In this document: one piece after another, positions 1 to 7,912 of the stretch
How positions within the stretch are numbered: the first letter of the stretch is position 1
Layout: each line of letters starts with the position of its first letter
NCBI GenBank assembly: GCA_045106295.1
Contig: JBGCEI010000159.1
Location: forward strand, 1-29,327
DNA length: 29,327 nt
Source of the DNA: WTJX01 sp045106295
GTDB taxonomy: Bacteria > Bacteroidota > Bacteroidia > Cytophagales > JAAEPT01
Direction: 5' to 3'
Notes under the pieces: model-generated
What the model saw: the letters and a program-made list of their open reading frames with translations, nothing else
What the model was told of the DNA's origin: nothing
The model's database searches: none
Translations under genes and position numbers: made by a program

Positions 1-549
1 AACATCACAATCTCGAAACATTGAGCTTAAAACAGTCACTGAAGACAAATCCCAATTCAAGTTAAAATCAAGTGAACTACAGCTCGAAAACATAGAAAAC
101 AAACTACTTACTCCACTCAAATCTGGGCTATCTACAGCAGAAACATTTAAATTAGAGCAGCCTGAAAAAGCACGACTCATAGAAGTCCATGAAATACTTC
201 CCCATTGATTAATATCTATTAGCTTTTCTCCATCCTTTTGAACCCCTCCATTTTCAGAGAAACGTATTTGTGGAAAGTTGCCTTGTATTCTAATCGTATA
301 AGTTCCTGCTGATCCAAAGTCGTGAGTTACATCACCTGTAATACCAAATTCATCAAAAACACCATCATTGTCCCAGTCTACATCATAATTGTAACTCTCA
401 CTACTAACAGTAGGTATGGTTATTTCTGTCGATCCTGAAATCCCCGGATTATCCGTTTTCCAAGTAGTAATAAATGGTTGAGAAATTGAGAGATGCACAC
501 TAAAAAATAGTGTGATGGTTACTAATAAATGGTTAAAACGCATAAACAT
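1..549 (-). CDS. BspA-like leucine-rich repeat (DUF285) surface protein, 3' end outside window
   Basis: An open frame of 183 codons runs from ATG at 549 to the window edge without a stop, so the C-terminus is missing. A second in-frame ATG lies at 543. The N-terminus reads as a signal peptide (hydrophobic LLVTITLFFSVHL, likely cleavage after SISQ). Next comes a short beta domain with the motif DVDWDNDGVFDEFG and HDFGSAGTYTIRI, often found ahead of BspA repeats. From about residue 120 there are repeats of the form L.SVT.L.SMF..C, the DUF285/BspA signature. Such proteins are secreted surface proteins, usually large, and some mediate adhesion. The exact ligand cannot be inferred. The family call is firm; the role is inference. 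Confidence 0.85.
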   Translation of the reverse strand, partial: MFMRFNHLLVTITLFFSVHLSISQPFITTWKTDNPGISGSTEITIPTVSSESYNYDVDWDNDGVFDEFGITGDVTHDFGSAGTYTIRIQGNFPQIRFSENGGVQKDGEKLIDINQWGSISWTSMSRAFSGCSNLNVSAVDSPDLSGVSSLFSMFSSCSSLDFNLNWDLSSVTVLSSMFRDCDV

Positions 550-704
550 AAGTAATTAGGCAGGCGATAGCATATTCTAGAAAGAATTAGAATAGTCGCT
601 TACTATTCCTATTAAGTTCCAAAAATATCTTATTTTATTCTATTTTTCAACTACACAAAATATTAATTTAGATAGTTTCCTTTATTCTACAAGCTAGGCC
701 TCTC

Positions 705-813
705 TTAAACCCGAAATATCCATTAGAAAATCTATCCGTGACTAACTCTCTGCAAATCAGTCGCTTTGCTAGTTAACTTTTCATAACGAATTCTAATGCA
801 AAATCCGGGTTAA
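705..813. repeat. Large imperfect inverted repeat (109 bp) in the spacer
   Basis: Outer arms at 705-728 and 791-813 are near reverse complements. Both contain AACCCG/CGGGTT and CATTAGAA/TTCTAATG at matching distances. Inside them a second stem pairs CTAACT (742-747) with AGTTA (771-775) and GCAAA (752-756) with TTTGC (765-769). The whole stretch can fold as one long hairpin. It lies downstream of the DHH gene and upstream of the BspA-like gene. It could be a MITE-like remnant, a structured RNA leader or a terminator. The rest of the 550-859 spacer shows nothing I can name. Confidence 0.55.
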
Positions 814-859
814 AACGCCACACTCTCAAACCTAAAAAATAAGACAGAAACCACCACTA

Positions 860-1861
860 TTAAACAGAAAAGTAGGCTGGAATTAAGCGCTTGATTTTTT
901 CTAAGGTTTCTGTTACTGTTAACTCACTCATTCCACCTGCAGCATTTGCATGTCCACCACCATTGAAATTTTCTTTTGCCAATACATTCACTGGATTCTC
1001 TTCACCTTTGGAACGAAAAGATATTTTCATGATGCCATCTCTTTCTGTAAATACAATAGCTGCTTTCATTCCTTTAATAGATAAAGCCTGATTGGCTAAA
1101 CTGTCAGTATCCCCTTTTTGGTAATGGTATTTTGCTAACTCTTCTTTTGACAATGAAATAATGGCTACCATATAATTTTCCATGATTTCTAATTTCTCAC
1201 ACATGGCATAACCTTGTAAGCGTAAACGGCTAGCCGTATTGTTGTCACTTAGTGCTTCATGAATCAAATGGTGTTCTACTCCTGTGGCTAGTATTTTTGC
1301 TAAGATCTCATGCGTACGTGGCGTGGCAGAGGGAAACCTAAAACTACCTGTGTCTGTCAATATCCCTAGGTACAAAGGCGTTCCAGTTTTTTGATCTAGT
1401 AAATCACTATTTCCAGACTGTTCGATCAGCTCTACTATCAATTCTGAAGTCGATGAAGCCTTAGTTTCAGAAACTTGTAAAGTCGCAAATTCTTCAGGAT
1501 GTAAATGATGGTCTATCATCACTGTTTTGGCTGTTGTTGCTTCTAACAAGGCTTGCATATCAGGACCAATTCGATTGGTCGAATTGTAGTCCAAACAAAA
1601 TACTAAATCAGCTTTTTCAAAAGTATCTCTTACTGCCTCTGGTTGTTCTGACATAATCAAAAAGGATGAAGTATCTAACCAATCTAAGAATGTAGGTGCT
1701 GGGTCGGGGTGACAAACGGTAGCTGTCTTCCCTAATTTTTCAATAAAGTGTAAGAGCCCTAGTGAGCTACCTATTGAATCCCCATCAGGAGATTTATGTG
1801 CTGTAATGACAATATTTGAAGCTGCTTTAATTTCAGTTTCTATTTGTTGGTATGTATTCAT
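860..1861 (-). CDS. nrnA: DHH/DHHA1 phosphoesterase, NrnA-type oligoribonuclease / pAp phosphatase
   Basis: The 333-residue cytoplasmic protein fits the usual length of NrnA-like enzymes, which degrade nano-RNAs of two to five nucleotides and dephosphorylate 3'-phosphoadenosine 5'-phosphate using Mn2+. The metal site is visible: HKSPDGDSIGS (about 22-32), D91 in the LDYNSTNRIG block, the name motif DHH at 117-119, and TDTGSFRFPS (about 169-178). The C-terminal DHHA1 substrate-binding motif GGGHANAAGG lies at 301-310. No key residue is missing. It is the last gene of a minus-strand run rbfA, permease, nrnA, 55 bases after the permease stop. Whether it acts mainly on nano-RNA or pAp cannot be read from sequence. 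Confidence 0.93.
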   Translation of the reverse strand: MNTYQQIETEIKAASNIVITAHKSPDGDSIGSSLGLLHFIEKLGKTATVCHPDPAPTFLDWLDTSSFLIMSEQPEAVRDTFEKADLVFCLDYNSTNRIGPDMQALLEATTAKTVMIDHHLHPEEFATLQVSETKASSTSELIVELIEQSGNSDLLDQKTGTPLYLGILTDTGSFRFPSATPRTHEILAKILATGVEHHLIHEALSDNNTASRLRLQGYAMCEKLEIMENYMVAIISLSKEELAKYHYQKGDTDSLANQALSIKGMKAAIVFTERDGIMKISFRSKGEENPVNVLAKENFNGGGHANAAGGMSELTVTETLEKIKRLIPAYFSV

Positions 1862-1916
1862 TCTAATCGTATTATTTTTTACGTTAATAGGTTTGGATAA
1901 ATTGGTTAGGCTTTTT

Positions 1917-3152
1917 TTACAAATTCCTCAATCCATCTACATCCACAACTGATGCTTTGATGGCTGGCAAAATGGATGCTAAAAAAGTAATGACAAAAGT
2001 AGCTAATCCAACTACTACAAAGTCGATCAGATGCATAGCCACGGGGTAGGAATTCATAATAGAGGTAGAAACATTCATTTCTATGATGCCGTATTCACTT
2101 TGAAGGAAGCAAACCAAAAATCCAACAACTAAGCCTAAGCAAGCTCCTGTAAGCCCTATCAATAAGCCCTCTGTTAGAAATACCGCTCTAATGGTCTTAC
2201 GCTTGGCACCCAAGGTAAACAGCATAGCGATATCTTTCTTTTTTTCTATGACTAACATAGAAAGTGAAAAGAAAATATTAATGGCTGCAATCGCTATCAC
2301 CACTAAAATAGCGGCAAAAACAAATACTTTTTCTAGTTTCATGGCTCGGTACAAGCTAGCATGTAGTTGTAGCTGGTCTTTAACAATAAAGCCTTCCCCT
2401 ACTTTTTCTTTTAATGCTTGAATTACGGCAGCTACTTCGTGCGATTCATCGACCTTGATTTCTAGTGCGCTTAATTCTGTTTCGTATTTTAGGAGCTTTT
2501 TGGCAAAACCGAGAGGAACAAAAATGTAATTGTTATCGTATTCTTGTTCGATCTGAAATACACCTGATGCTTGGATAGGAAGGGAAGAAAATGATTTGCT
2601 TAAATTTTTTCCTAAATGCTTTACTGAGCGATTGGGGTACCAAGCTTGTAAGTACGTAAATTCATTTCGGAGTGAAATACCTAGCTCATACTGAACACCT
2701 AAGCCTATGATTGCAAAATTTCTTTCTCCTTTTTTTAGAATGGGTTTTCCTTCTAACAGGTTGTTGGCAATACCTCGTTCGGAAATGAAGCTTTCTGAAA
2801 CGGCTTTCATTTGCACTACTTTCTGTTGGTTTTTAACTCGTAAAAGGATGTTGTCTTCTATTACTTCTGTAATGGACGCAATGCCTTCTACCGAATGGAT
2901 GCTTTCTTGTAAGCTCTGGTCATAATTGAATACTTTTCCTTCTACGGGTACAAGTGTAATTTCAGCGTCTAGTGAATTAAAGAGGTTTTCTATGGTAGCT
3001 GAGAACCCATTAAATACAGAAAGGATGACTACTAATGCGGCTGTTCCAAAGGCTACAGCGAGCATAGAAATAATAGCAATGGTATTAATAAAGTGCTTAT
3101 TCTTTCGAGAAAGAAAATAACGGAGTGCTACAAAAAGCGGAAAACTCTTCAC
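1917..3152 (-). CDS. FtsX-family ABC transporter permease (LolC/LolE-like)
   Basis: This 411-residue inner-membrane protein has the four-helix plan of the MacB/LolC permease family. Helix 1 lies at about 22-48, a large periplasmic domain (MacB_PCD-like) covers about 50-270, and three helices follow at about 276-301, 327-350 and 375-395. The FtsX core is recognisable in EKKKDIAMLFTLGAKRKTIRAVFLTEGLLIG (the first 20 residues carry the typical charged coupling segment). Family members work with an ATPase, for example to release lipoproteins from the inner membrane. No ATPase gene lies nearby, which is common for this gene in Bacteroidota. It starts 6 bases after the rbfA stop, so the two are probably co-transcribed. 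Lipoprotein export is an inference, supported by the many lipoproteins in this window. Confidence 0.88.
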   Translation of the reverse strand: MKSFPLFVALRYFLSRKNKHFINTIAIISMLAVAFGTAALVVILSVFNGFSATIENLFNSLDAEITLVPVEGKVFNYDQSLQESIHSVEGIASITEVIEDNILLRVKNQQKVVQMKAVSESFISERGIANNLLEGKPILKKGERNFAIIGLGVQYELGISLRNEFTYLQAWYPNRSVKHLGKNLSKSFSSLPIQASGVFQIEQEYDNNYIFVPLGFAKKLLKYETELSALEIKVDESHEVAAVIQALKEKVGEGFIVKDQLQLHASLYRAMKLEKVFVFAAILVVIAIAAINIFFSLSMLVIEKKKDIAMLFTLGAKRKTIRAVFLTEGLLIGLTGACLGLVVGFLVCFLQSEYGIIEMNVSTSIMNSYPVAMHLIDFVVVGLATFVITFLASILPAIKASVVDVDGLRNL

Positions 3153-3158
3153 GGTAGC

Positions 3159-3530
3159 TTATTGATCTTCTTTGTTTTCCTCTGGGATGTCTAACCCACT
3201 AATCAGATTATCCATTTTACTGGCGTAATCAGCAGAGTCGTCCAAATAAAAATAGATTTCAGGGACTTTCTTTACTTGGTTTTTGATCTTTTTACCCAGT
3301 AGGTTTCGTAGTTTGCTAGTGGCGTCTTTTATTTTTTCTAAGGTTGCTCCGTTGTCGTTACTTAATAGTAGACTCAGATAGATTTTAGCAACTCCTAAAT
3401 CTGGAGAAACACGTACGGTAGTAACGGTAATCATTACTCGATCGAATAAAAAAGTGCTTTCTCTCTGAAAGATTTCACTCATATCTCTTTGTATGAGCCG
3501 AGCAAATTTTTGTTGACGGGTGCTTTCCAT
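3159..3530 (-). CDS. rbfA: Ribosome-binding factor A
   Basis: The 123-residue protein matches RbfA in length and layout. The N-terminal RQQKFARLIQRDMSEIFQRE segment is followed by TVTTVRVSPDLGVAKIYLSL, the typical KH-like core. The C-terminal part carries KKIKNQVKKVPEIYFYLDDS, equal to the family motif in which a Leu/Val-rich strand ends in F.xDxS. RbfA binds the 30S subunit during late 16S rRNA maturation, near the 5' helix, and is needed for cold growth in other bacteria. It is the first gene of a minus-strand operon with the permease and nrnA. A likely promoter lies 27-55 bases upstream of the ATG. Confidence 0.94.
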   Translation of the reverse strand: MESTRQQKFARLIQRDMSEIFQRESTFLFDRVMITVTTVRVSPDLGVAKIYLSLLLSNDNGATLEKIKDATSKLRNLLGKKIKNQVKKVPEIYFYLDDSADYASKMDNLISGLDIPEENKEDQ

Positions 3531-3556
3531 GATGTAGTGGTTAACTAAATGAGCTA

Positions 3557-3585
3557 CAAATATCGTTATTTTTAGTGATAGTCAA
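3557..3585 (-). promoter_or_regulatory. Candidate Bacteroidota-type promoter of the rbfA operon
   Basis: On the minus strand a TTG (3583-3585) is followed after 18 bases by GATATTTG (3557-3564). This matches the phylum consensus -33 TTTG / -7 TAnnTTTG at all but one position of the -7 box. The expected transcript start would leave a leader of about 20 bases before the rbfA ATG at 3530. It overlaps the GTG at the head of the divergent DUF4105 frame. Confidence 0.5.
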
Positions 3586-4834
3586 TAGAAAAGTAATAGT
3601 AGTTAATCTACTTTTCTGTTTTATAAAATCAGGTATTTATACTCGTTTGCTATTAAATAATTATTCCCAGACTTGCGAAAAGAATCAAAAACTACCAATC
3701 ACCTATTTAAGAACCATACTGTTATTACTACTTACTAGTTTAAGTCTTCTTGCATTAACTAAAACAGAATTATCTAATTCCTCTAGCATTAGTTTATTGA
3801 TTGAATCTTCAGGAAGCAAACCACACGAAGCTTTTGGACATTCCAGTATTAGAGTAAAGGATTCTTTATTGAATCTAGATATAACCTTCGGCTTTGTTAC
3901 TATTGGCACATCAGATTTAAAAGTATACAAGGACTTATTATTAGGAACAACCTTTTACCAATGGGATGTAGCTAATTTTAGCCAAGTAAAAGAGAATGCA
4001 AAGAAAAGTAAAACCACTATTCATGAATACATATTTAATTTAGGTCTTGAAGAAAAACAATTAGTCTTTGATACACTCTATTATTTGTATAGACATAAGC
4101 GATACTCTCCTTATCAATATCATTTATTGAACTGTACAACTCATTTAAGAAACATATTAACCAATGTTAAGGGAGTCAAAGCAACTAGAAACTCAGGATG
4201 TGAGCATAGAACTTCAAGGGAAATTCTACAAGATGATTTGAAAAACAACTTTATATTTCGTGTGCTATTAGCTGATATAGGTCTCGGAATACATTCTGAC
4301 ACCACACTGTCTTGCTATGAACAAGTATAAACCCCTTCATCGCTTGAACAGCACATTCAGAATTATGAGATTAATAACGATAGTTATGTTAGTGAGTCTG
4401 TTAGGTACTTTCCAGACAATGAAGGAAATCACCGTATCTCATCTACGCTTGCATTGTCGATAGGTCTAACTATTACAGTTTTCATTCTAATTTACTTTTC
4501 TATCTTCAAGGGCTATCTGTTTTTATCAATTCAAAGGATATTACTCTTCTCAATTGGACTTTTTGGACTACTTATTTGGTTGATTTATTTCCAAACAAAA
4601 GAACCCTTATTAAAAGGGAATCTCAACATTATATGGGCTTTACCAACAAATCTGTTGGCAGCTTTTTTCAAAAAACTGTGGTTGAATATTTACTTACTCT
4701 GTTATAGCATATTATTTATGCTATTCATAGTGGTGAGTTTTTTTCTGCCTCAGTCGTTCCCAATAGGTTTATACCTATTGGCTTTATTAATCATTTTATT
4801 AAATCGTAATCAATTTAAATCAATTCAATTATGA
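3575..4834 (+). pseudogene. DUF4105 (Lnb N-terminal periplasmic domain) membrane protein, interrupted by one in-frame TAA
   Basis: One frame of 420 codons is open on both sides of a single TAA at 4328-4330. Before the stop: a hydrophobic export segment (TILLLLLTSLSLLAL), then EAFGHSSIRVKD, a region ending YQYHLLNCTTHLRNIL, and ADIGLGIHSD. These match the DUF4105 pattern FGHsaiRv.D ... NCat.iRd.l. After the stop, the same frame continues with TPSSLEQHIQNYEI (the family's FLP..L segment) and three or four membrane helices with the GLFGLLIWLIYF and NLNIIWALPTNLL blocks, typical of the family's C-terminus. The start is unclear: GTG at 3575 or TTG at 3647, and no ATG precedes the signal segment. 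The downstream gene overlaps its stop by ATGA. It is either a recent nonsense mutation, a sequencing error or a recoded stop. DUF4105 has no settled function. Confidence 0.8.
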
Positions 4835-6648
4835 AAAAAATACTAGTAGCTGCTAGTACCTTATTAGTTTTAATAGTGGGTGCAGCGCTTTTTAATTCGT
4901 GTCAAAGAGAAGACGACACAGACCCCAATTATGTACCTTCAGGACAAGAGTTAGTGTTAGGGGAAGGTGAAATTGCTTATACAGTAGAGAATATGCAGCG
5001 TGCGTTAGACTCTGCACAAGCAGCTTTATCAAGTTCTTTCCCTGGGGCAAGACTAATGACAGAAGAATTAACAATTCAGGTTAATAATAAATATGTTCGC
5101 TTTCTACCAAAAGATACTGCTGAATATGATTTATTAATGGATGACTCTACCATGAATTTATTCAACTATCCTATAGATAAACCTATTCTTCAAAATGGAA
5201 CTGAATATGTACCTGAATTTACTAATGCAAATGGTTACTCTTGGCTATATGGAGTTGTTCCATTAGATAAAGAATTACCTTCTGCTATTGAAACAGAATT
5301 AATAGAAGAGGTATTTATTCCAGAATTAGGTAATAGTAGCGAGGGTGGATTGACTTCTGGTCGTGTAGCTAATGTGGAAGGAGAAGCAAGTGGAGAAACT
5401 GATGATGTTGCACTTTATGCTGCCGTTGAAGCTTATGCTTTATATTTATCAGGTCAAATGGGCGATGTAGAAGCTAACGAAATGATAGCAGCGTATTCTG
5501 GTGGTAATGTAGAAAGCCAAGGTGGATCACTTAGAATTAACTCTGATGGAAAGTTAGAGAGCGAGAAGATGAATAGCTTCATTAAAGCATTAAAGTCCGT
5601 GAAAATGTCTTTAAACATGTTTATTACACCAGCTTTTGCAGGTGGTAGCTCTGGTGGTTCTAGTGGAGGATCAAAAATTTGTTTAGGATGTATTGTAAAT
5701 AAAAATTGGAGACCAGAGGGCACTATTTTTGTTGAAGATAATACTATGACACCAAGTAGAGTACCATTAAGAGGCATTAAAGTATCTGTTCATAGACACC
5801 TTAGGTCTAGGGCTATGTATACTAATGATAATGGTTATTTTAAGTCTGACAAAGATTTTGGATCAAAATCATATTATACTGTTAAATTTAGAAGTAGAAA
5901 GTCTAGGCGTTTCGGTAGGAAGTTTTTCAGAATTATAGAAAATTTTCCTTTTACAGCAAAGCATCGAATTAGTGGAAAGACTAATAAGAGAGTTGATTAT
6001 ACGTATCGAATCGATGGAAGACCAGATAATAAAAATGAGGCTATTGTAATGGTGTATTTAGCTGCTCAACATTACTATCATAGAGATATACTAGGGTTAA
6101 ATAGACCTCCTAGAAAAATGAGAATTAGGGTAAGGGATGAAGATAACTCAGATAACACAAATGGGGCTCATTCCACACCCTATTTCCTGTTATCAAGTCA
6201 AATTGATATGAAATTACGTGATAGAAATGGTGGATATAGATTAGGACAAGATTTAATGGGGACTACTTTTCATGAAATAGCTCACTCAACACACTACTCG
6301 ATAATAAAAGAAAGGAAGTGGTTAGACATTAATGCATTAACTTTCAGTGATATTGACAAAATAGTGAAAGAAAGCTGGGCTTCTGGCGTACAAGTTGAGT
6401 TAAATAGATTTTATTTCCCTAATTATGATAGAGGGTCTTATAGCTCAACATATACTAGCGTTGTTAGAGATTTAATAGATGGTGGAGTTGACAACAGTTC
6501 AACAGACAGGGTATCAGGTTATACTATCAGTGAAATAGAAAAAACTTTGAAAAATGTTGATACTTGGCAAGGTTGGGAAGATGAAATCAGAAACAAATAT
6601 AATAATGATACAGAAAATGAATTATCTAATTTATTTAATAGCCTTTAG
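4831..6648 (+). CDS. Lipoprotein with carboxypeptidase-regulatory-like domain and HExxH metalloprotease domain
   Basis: The 605-residue protein begins with a lipoprotein signal (hydrophobic LLVLIVGAALFNSC, Cys24), so it is probably anchored in the outer membrane. Residues about 30-250 form an N-terminal domain with YVRFLPKDTAEYDLLMDDST and NLFNYPIDKP, which I recall from other Bacteroidota lipoproteins. A GGSSGGSSGGSK linker lies at 271-282, followed by a CxxC pair (285, 288). Residues about 295-380 resemble a carboxypeptidase-regulatory beta-sandwich (GIKVSVHR..., TNDNGYF). The C-terminal domain has HEIAH at 481-485 and ESWASGV at 514-520; E514 is a likely third zinc ligand as in gluzincins. 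Substrate unknown. It overlaps the broken DUF4105 gene by 4 bases and is overlapped by the next lipoprotein gene, so the block is tightly coupled. The peptidase call rests on the motifs only. Confidence 0.75.
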   Translation: MKKILVAASTLLVLIVGAALFNSCQREDDTDPNYVPSGQELVLGEGEIAYTVENMQRALDSAQAALSSSFPGARLMTEELTIQVNNKYVRFLPKDTAEYDLLMDDSTMNLFNYPIDKPILQNGTEYVPEFTNANGYSWLYGVVPLDKELPSAIETELIEEVFIPELGNSSEGGLTSGRVANVEGEASGETDDVALYAAVEAYALYLSGQMGDVEANEMIAAYSGGNVESQGGSLRINSDGKLESEKMNSFIKALKSVKMSLNMFITPAFAGGSSGGSSGGSKICLGCIVNKNWRPEGTIFVEDNTMTPSRVPLRGIKVSVHRHLRSRAMYTNDNGYFKSDKDFGSKSYYTVKFRSRKSRRFGRKFFRIIENFPFTAKHRISGKTNKRVDYTYRIDGRPDNKNEAIVMVYLAAQHYYHRDILGLNRPPRKMRIRVRDEDNSDNTNGAHSTPYFLLSSQIDMKLRDRNGGYRLGQDLMGTTFHEIAHSTHYSIIKERKWLDINALTFSDIDKIVKESWASGVQVELNRFYFPNYDRGSYSSTYTSVVRDLIDGGVDNSSTDRVSGYTISEIEKTLKNVDTWQGWEDEIRNKYNNDTENELSNLFNSL

Positions 6649-7063
6649 TTTTCTTATATCCTCCTGTAAGAAAAAAGAAGAGTTTAATAATTCACAAACT
6701 GAAAAGTTTGTGAATAAAACAAACCTTCAAGTTTCTTTTGCGACTTATAACTATGTGAAAAGCGATGATGTATTTATAAAGAACGATAGTGTTGTGTTAT
6801 TACCAGATAATAGCCATAGTTATTCAACTAATAGCTTTGGCACTAAATTGTTCTCATGTAATGATGCTATTGTTAGGTTCAATAGTGTTTCATTGTTTGA
6901 TTCTTTAGTCTTAACATTTGGTGATGGGAAAAAACTATCCTTAAATAATTTTGATACTCTAAGTCTTAGGAATCAAGAAAATTATTTGTGTAATCAGCTA
7001 GATGAAAGATCAGTGTTATTTGTTTATGAAATAGATAGTGCAGATTATAATTTAGCACAGTAA
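6605..7063 (+). CDS. Small unknown lipoprotein
   Basis: I do not recognise a family. The start at 6605 (MIQKMNYLIYLIAFSF, lipobox ISSC) gives a proper lipoprotein signal with a Lys in the n-region; the next ATG at 6617 is also possible. The longer version from 6554 puts a hydrophilic stretch in front of the signal and is unlikely. The mature part (about 130 residues) is rich in Asn, Ser and Phe with alternating hydrophobic residues, which suggests a small beta protein. The gene overlaps the end of the metalloprotease gene by 44 bases in another frame, implying translational coupling and a linked role. A hairpin with a T tract follows the stop. Confidence 0.7.
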   Translation: MIQKMNYLIYLIAFSFLISSCKKKEEFNNSQTEKFVNKTNLQVSFATYNYVKSDDVFIKNDSVVLLPDNSHSYSTNSFGTKLFSCNDAIVRFNSVSLFDSLVLTFGDGKKLSLNNFDTLSLRNQENYLCNQLDERSVLFVYEIDSADYNLAQ

Positions 7064-7074
7064 ATAACTATTTT

Positions 7075-7109
7075 ATAGAGGTTGTTTTTTAAGCAGCCTC
7101 TATCTTTTT
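7075..7109 (+). terminator. Intrinsic terminator directly before the 7113 start codon
   Basis: The stem ATAGAGGTTG (7075-7084) pairs with CAGCCTCTAT (7094-7103), ten base pairs with one wobble, and is followed by CTTTTT. The next gene's ATG begins three bases beyond the T tract. It ends the DUF4105/metalloprotease/lipoprotein transcript or attenuates read-through into the next gene. Confidence 0.7.
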
Positions 7110-7112
7110 ATT

Positions 7113-7664
7113 ATGAGAAAAGCGTTATTAATAGTATGTATAACTTTCACCTCTAAATTCTTAATAACATCGTGTTGTAAAGGAGTTTCAGAAAATTACT
7201 CGGTAAGATTTATTGCTGCAAAATTATTTGGGAATGATTCATTAGATAAAGAATCGTTTAAATTAAATCTCATTATTTTATCAGAGAGAAATAGTATTGT
7301 ATCCATTAATGATTTAAAAAGCTTAGGTATTTCTAATGCTATTGCTTGTAGTGAAGATATTAGTTTTGAGTATCAGGATACAATTAGCAATATTGAAATT
7401 TTGGGTATTGATTTATCAACGCAAGATACTATTGACCTAACAGCTAATATTGAAACCTACGAAAGCTATCCTAATGCTCCATTAACGAATTTACTAGAGC
7501 TATTTCCTTTAAAGTATAGTAATAACACTCATTTTGTTTTAAGCTTTAAAGAAACTAGTAATTTTGTTGATTCAATGAGTTTTACAGCCAAAACATCAAT
7601 TACACCAAAGGATACCGTCTTTTCGTCAAATACAGCTGCTGTTTTTTTTAACAAAAGACTATAA
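7113..7664 (+). CDS. Unknown lipoprotein with double cysteine lipobox
   Basis: The 183-residue protein starts with MRKALLIVCITFTSKF and a lipobox LITSCC; the first of the two Cys would be lipidated. The rest (about 160 residues) alternates polar and hydrophobic stretches, has an Asp- and Thr-rich middle and no cysteine pair suggestive of enzyme function, and ends in AAVFFNKRL. It resembles the small cell-surface lipoproteins common in Bacteroidota, but I cannot assign a family. The only ATG that gives a signal peptide lies right behind a terminator hairpin, so there is no room for a normal leader unless transcription comes from upstream. No base-use difference from its neighbours is obvious. 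Confidence 0.7.
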   Translation: MRKALLIVCITFTSKFLITSCCKGVSENYSVRFIAAKLFGNDSLDKESFKLNLIILSERNSIVSINDLKSLGISNAIACSEDISFEYQDTISNIEILGIDLSTQDTIDLTANIETYESYPNAPLTNLLELFPLKYSNNTHFVLSFKETSNFVDSMSFTAKTSITPKDTVFSSNTAAVFFNKRL

Positions 7665-7711
7665 AAAAGCCATCCTTTTTCTTATCAAACCATCCAAACA
7701 AAGTGAGGAAT

Positions 7712-7801
7712 ATGCCTAAAAATAAGATACTCATTATTGTATCTGTAGCCTTATTATCAATGATTTCAAGTTGTGATAATTTTCTCGACTTTCATGTTTA
7801 G
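7712..7801 (+). CDS. Mini-lipoprotein, 29 residues
   Basis: A short frame starts at ATG 7712 behind GTGAGGA, one of the few good Shine-Dalgarno-like sites here. It encodes a Lys-containing n-region, a hydrophobic core (ILIIVSVALLSM), the lipobox ISSC and only eight more residues before TAG. This is the size of entericidin or lysis-type lipoproteins, but it could equally be the head of a lipoprotein gene whose body was deleted. It lies 47 bases after the 7113-7664 lipoprotein. Confidence 0.45.
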   Translation: MPKNKILIIVSVALLSMISSCDNFLDFHV

Positions 7802-7864
7802 CTTTGATAAATTATGAGAATTGATTTGATGAAACTGTTCGCGAAATTAGCCTTGAGCATAAAA

Positions 7865-7896
7865 AAAGGGCTTTTTTTAAAGCCCTTTCAATTTTT
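7865..7896. terminator. Bidirectional intrinsic terminator
   Basis: AAAGGGCTTT (7865-7874) pairs with AAAGCCCTTT (7879-7888) around a TTTT loop. A T tract follows on the plus strand (7892-7896) and an A run precedes it, giving a T tract on the minus strand. It sits between the plus-strand lipoprotein block and the minus-strand gene ending at 7913, so it can end both. Confidence 0.85.
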
Positions 7897-7912
7897 ATTA
7901 TGGTAATTAAAA

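Noticed and set aside
4454..4834. Separate membrane protein starting at TTG 4454
   Set aside because: It is in the same frame as the interrupted DUF4105 gene and is the C-terminal part of that family, so it was merged.
6554..6604. Longer start of the small lipoprotein
   Set aside because: It would put hydrophilic residues in front of the signal peptide and overlap deeply with the metalloprotease gene.
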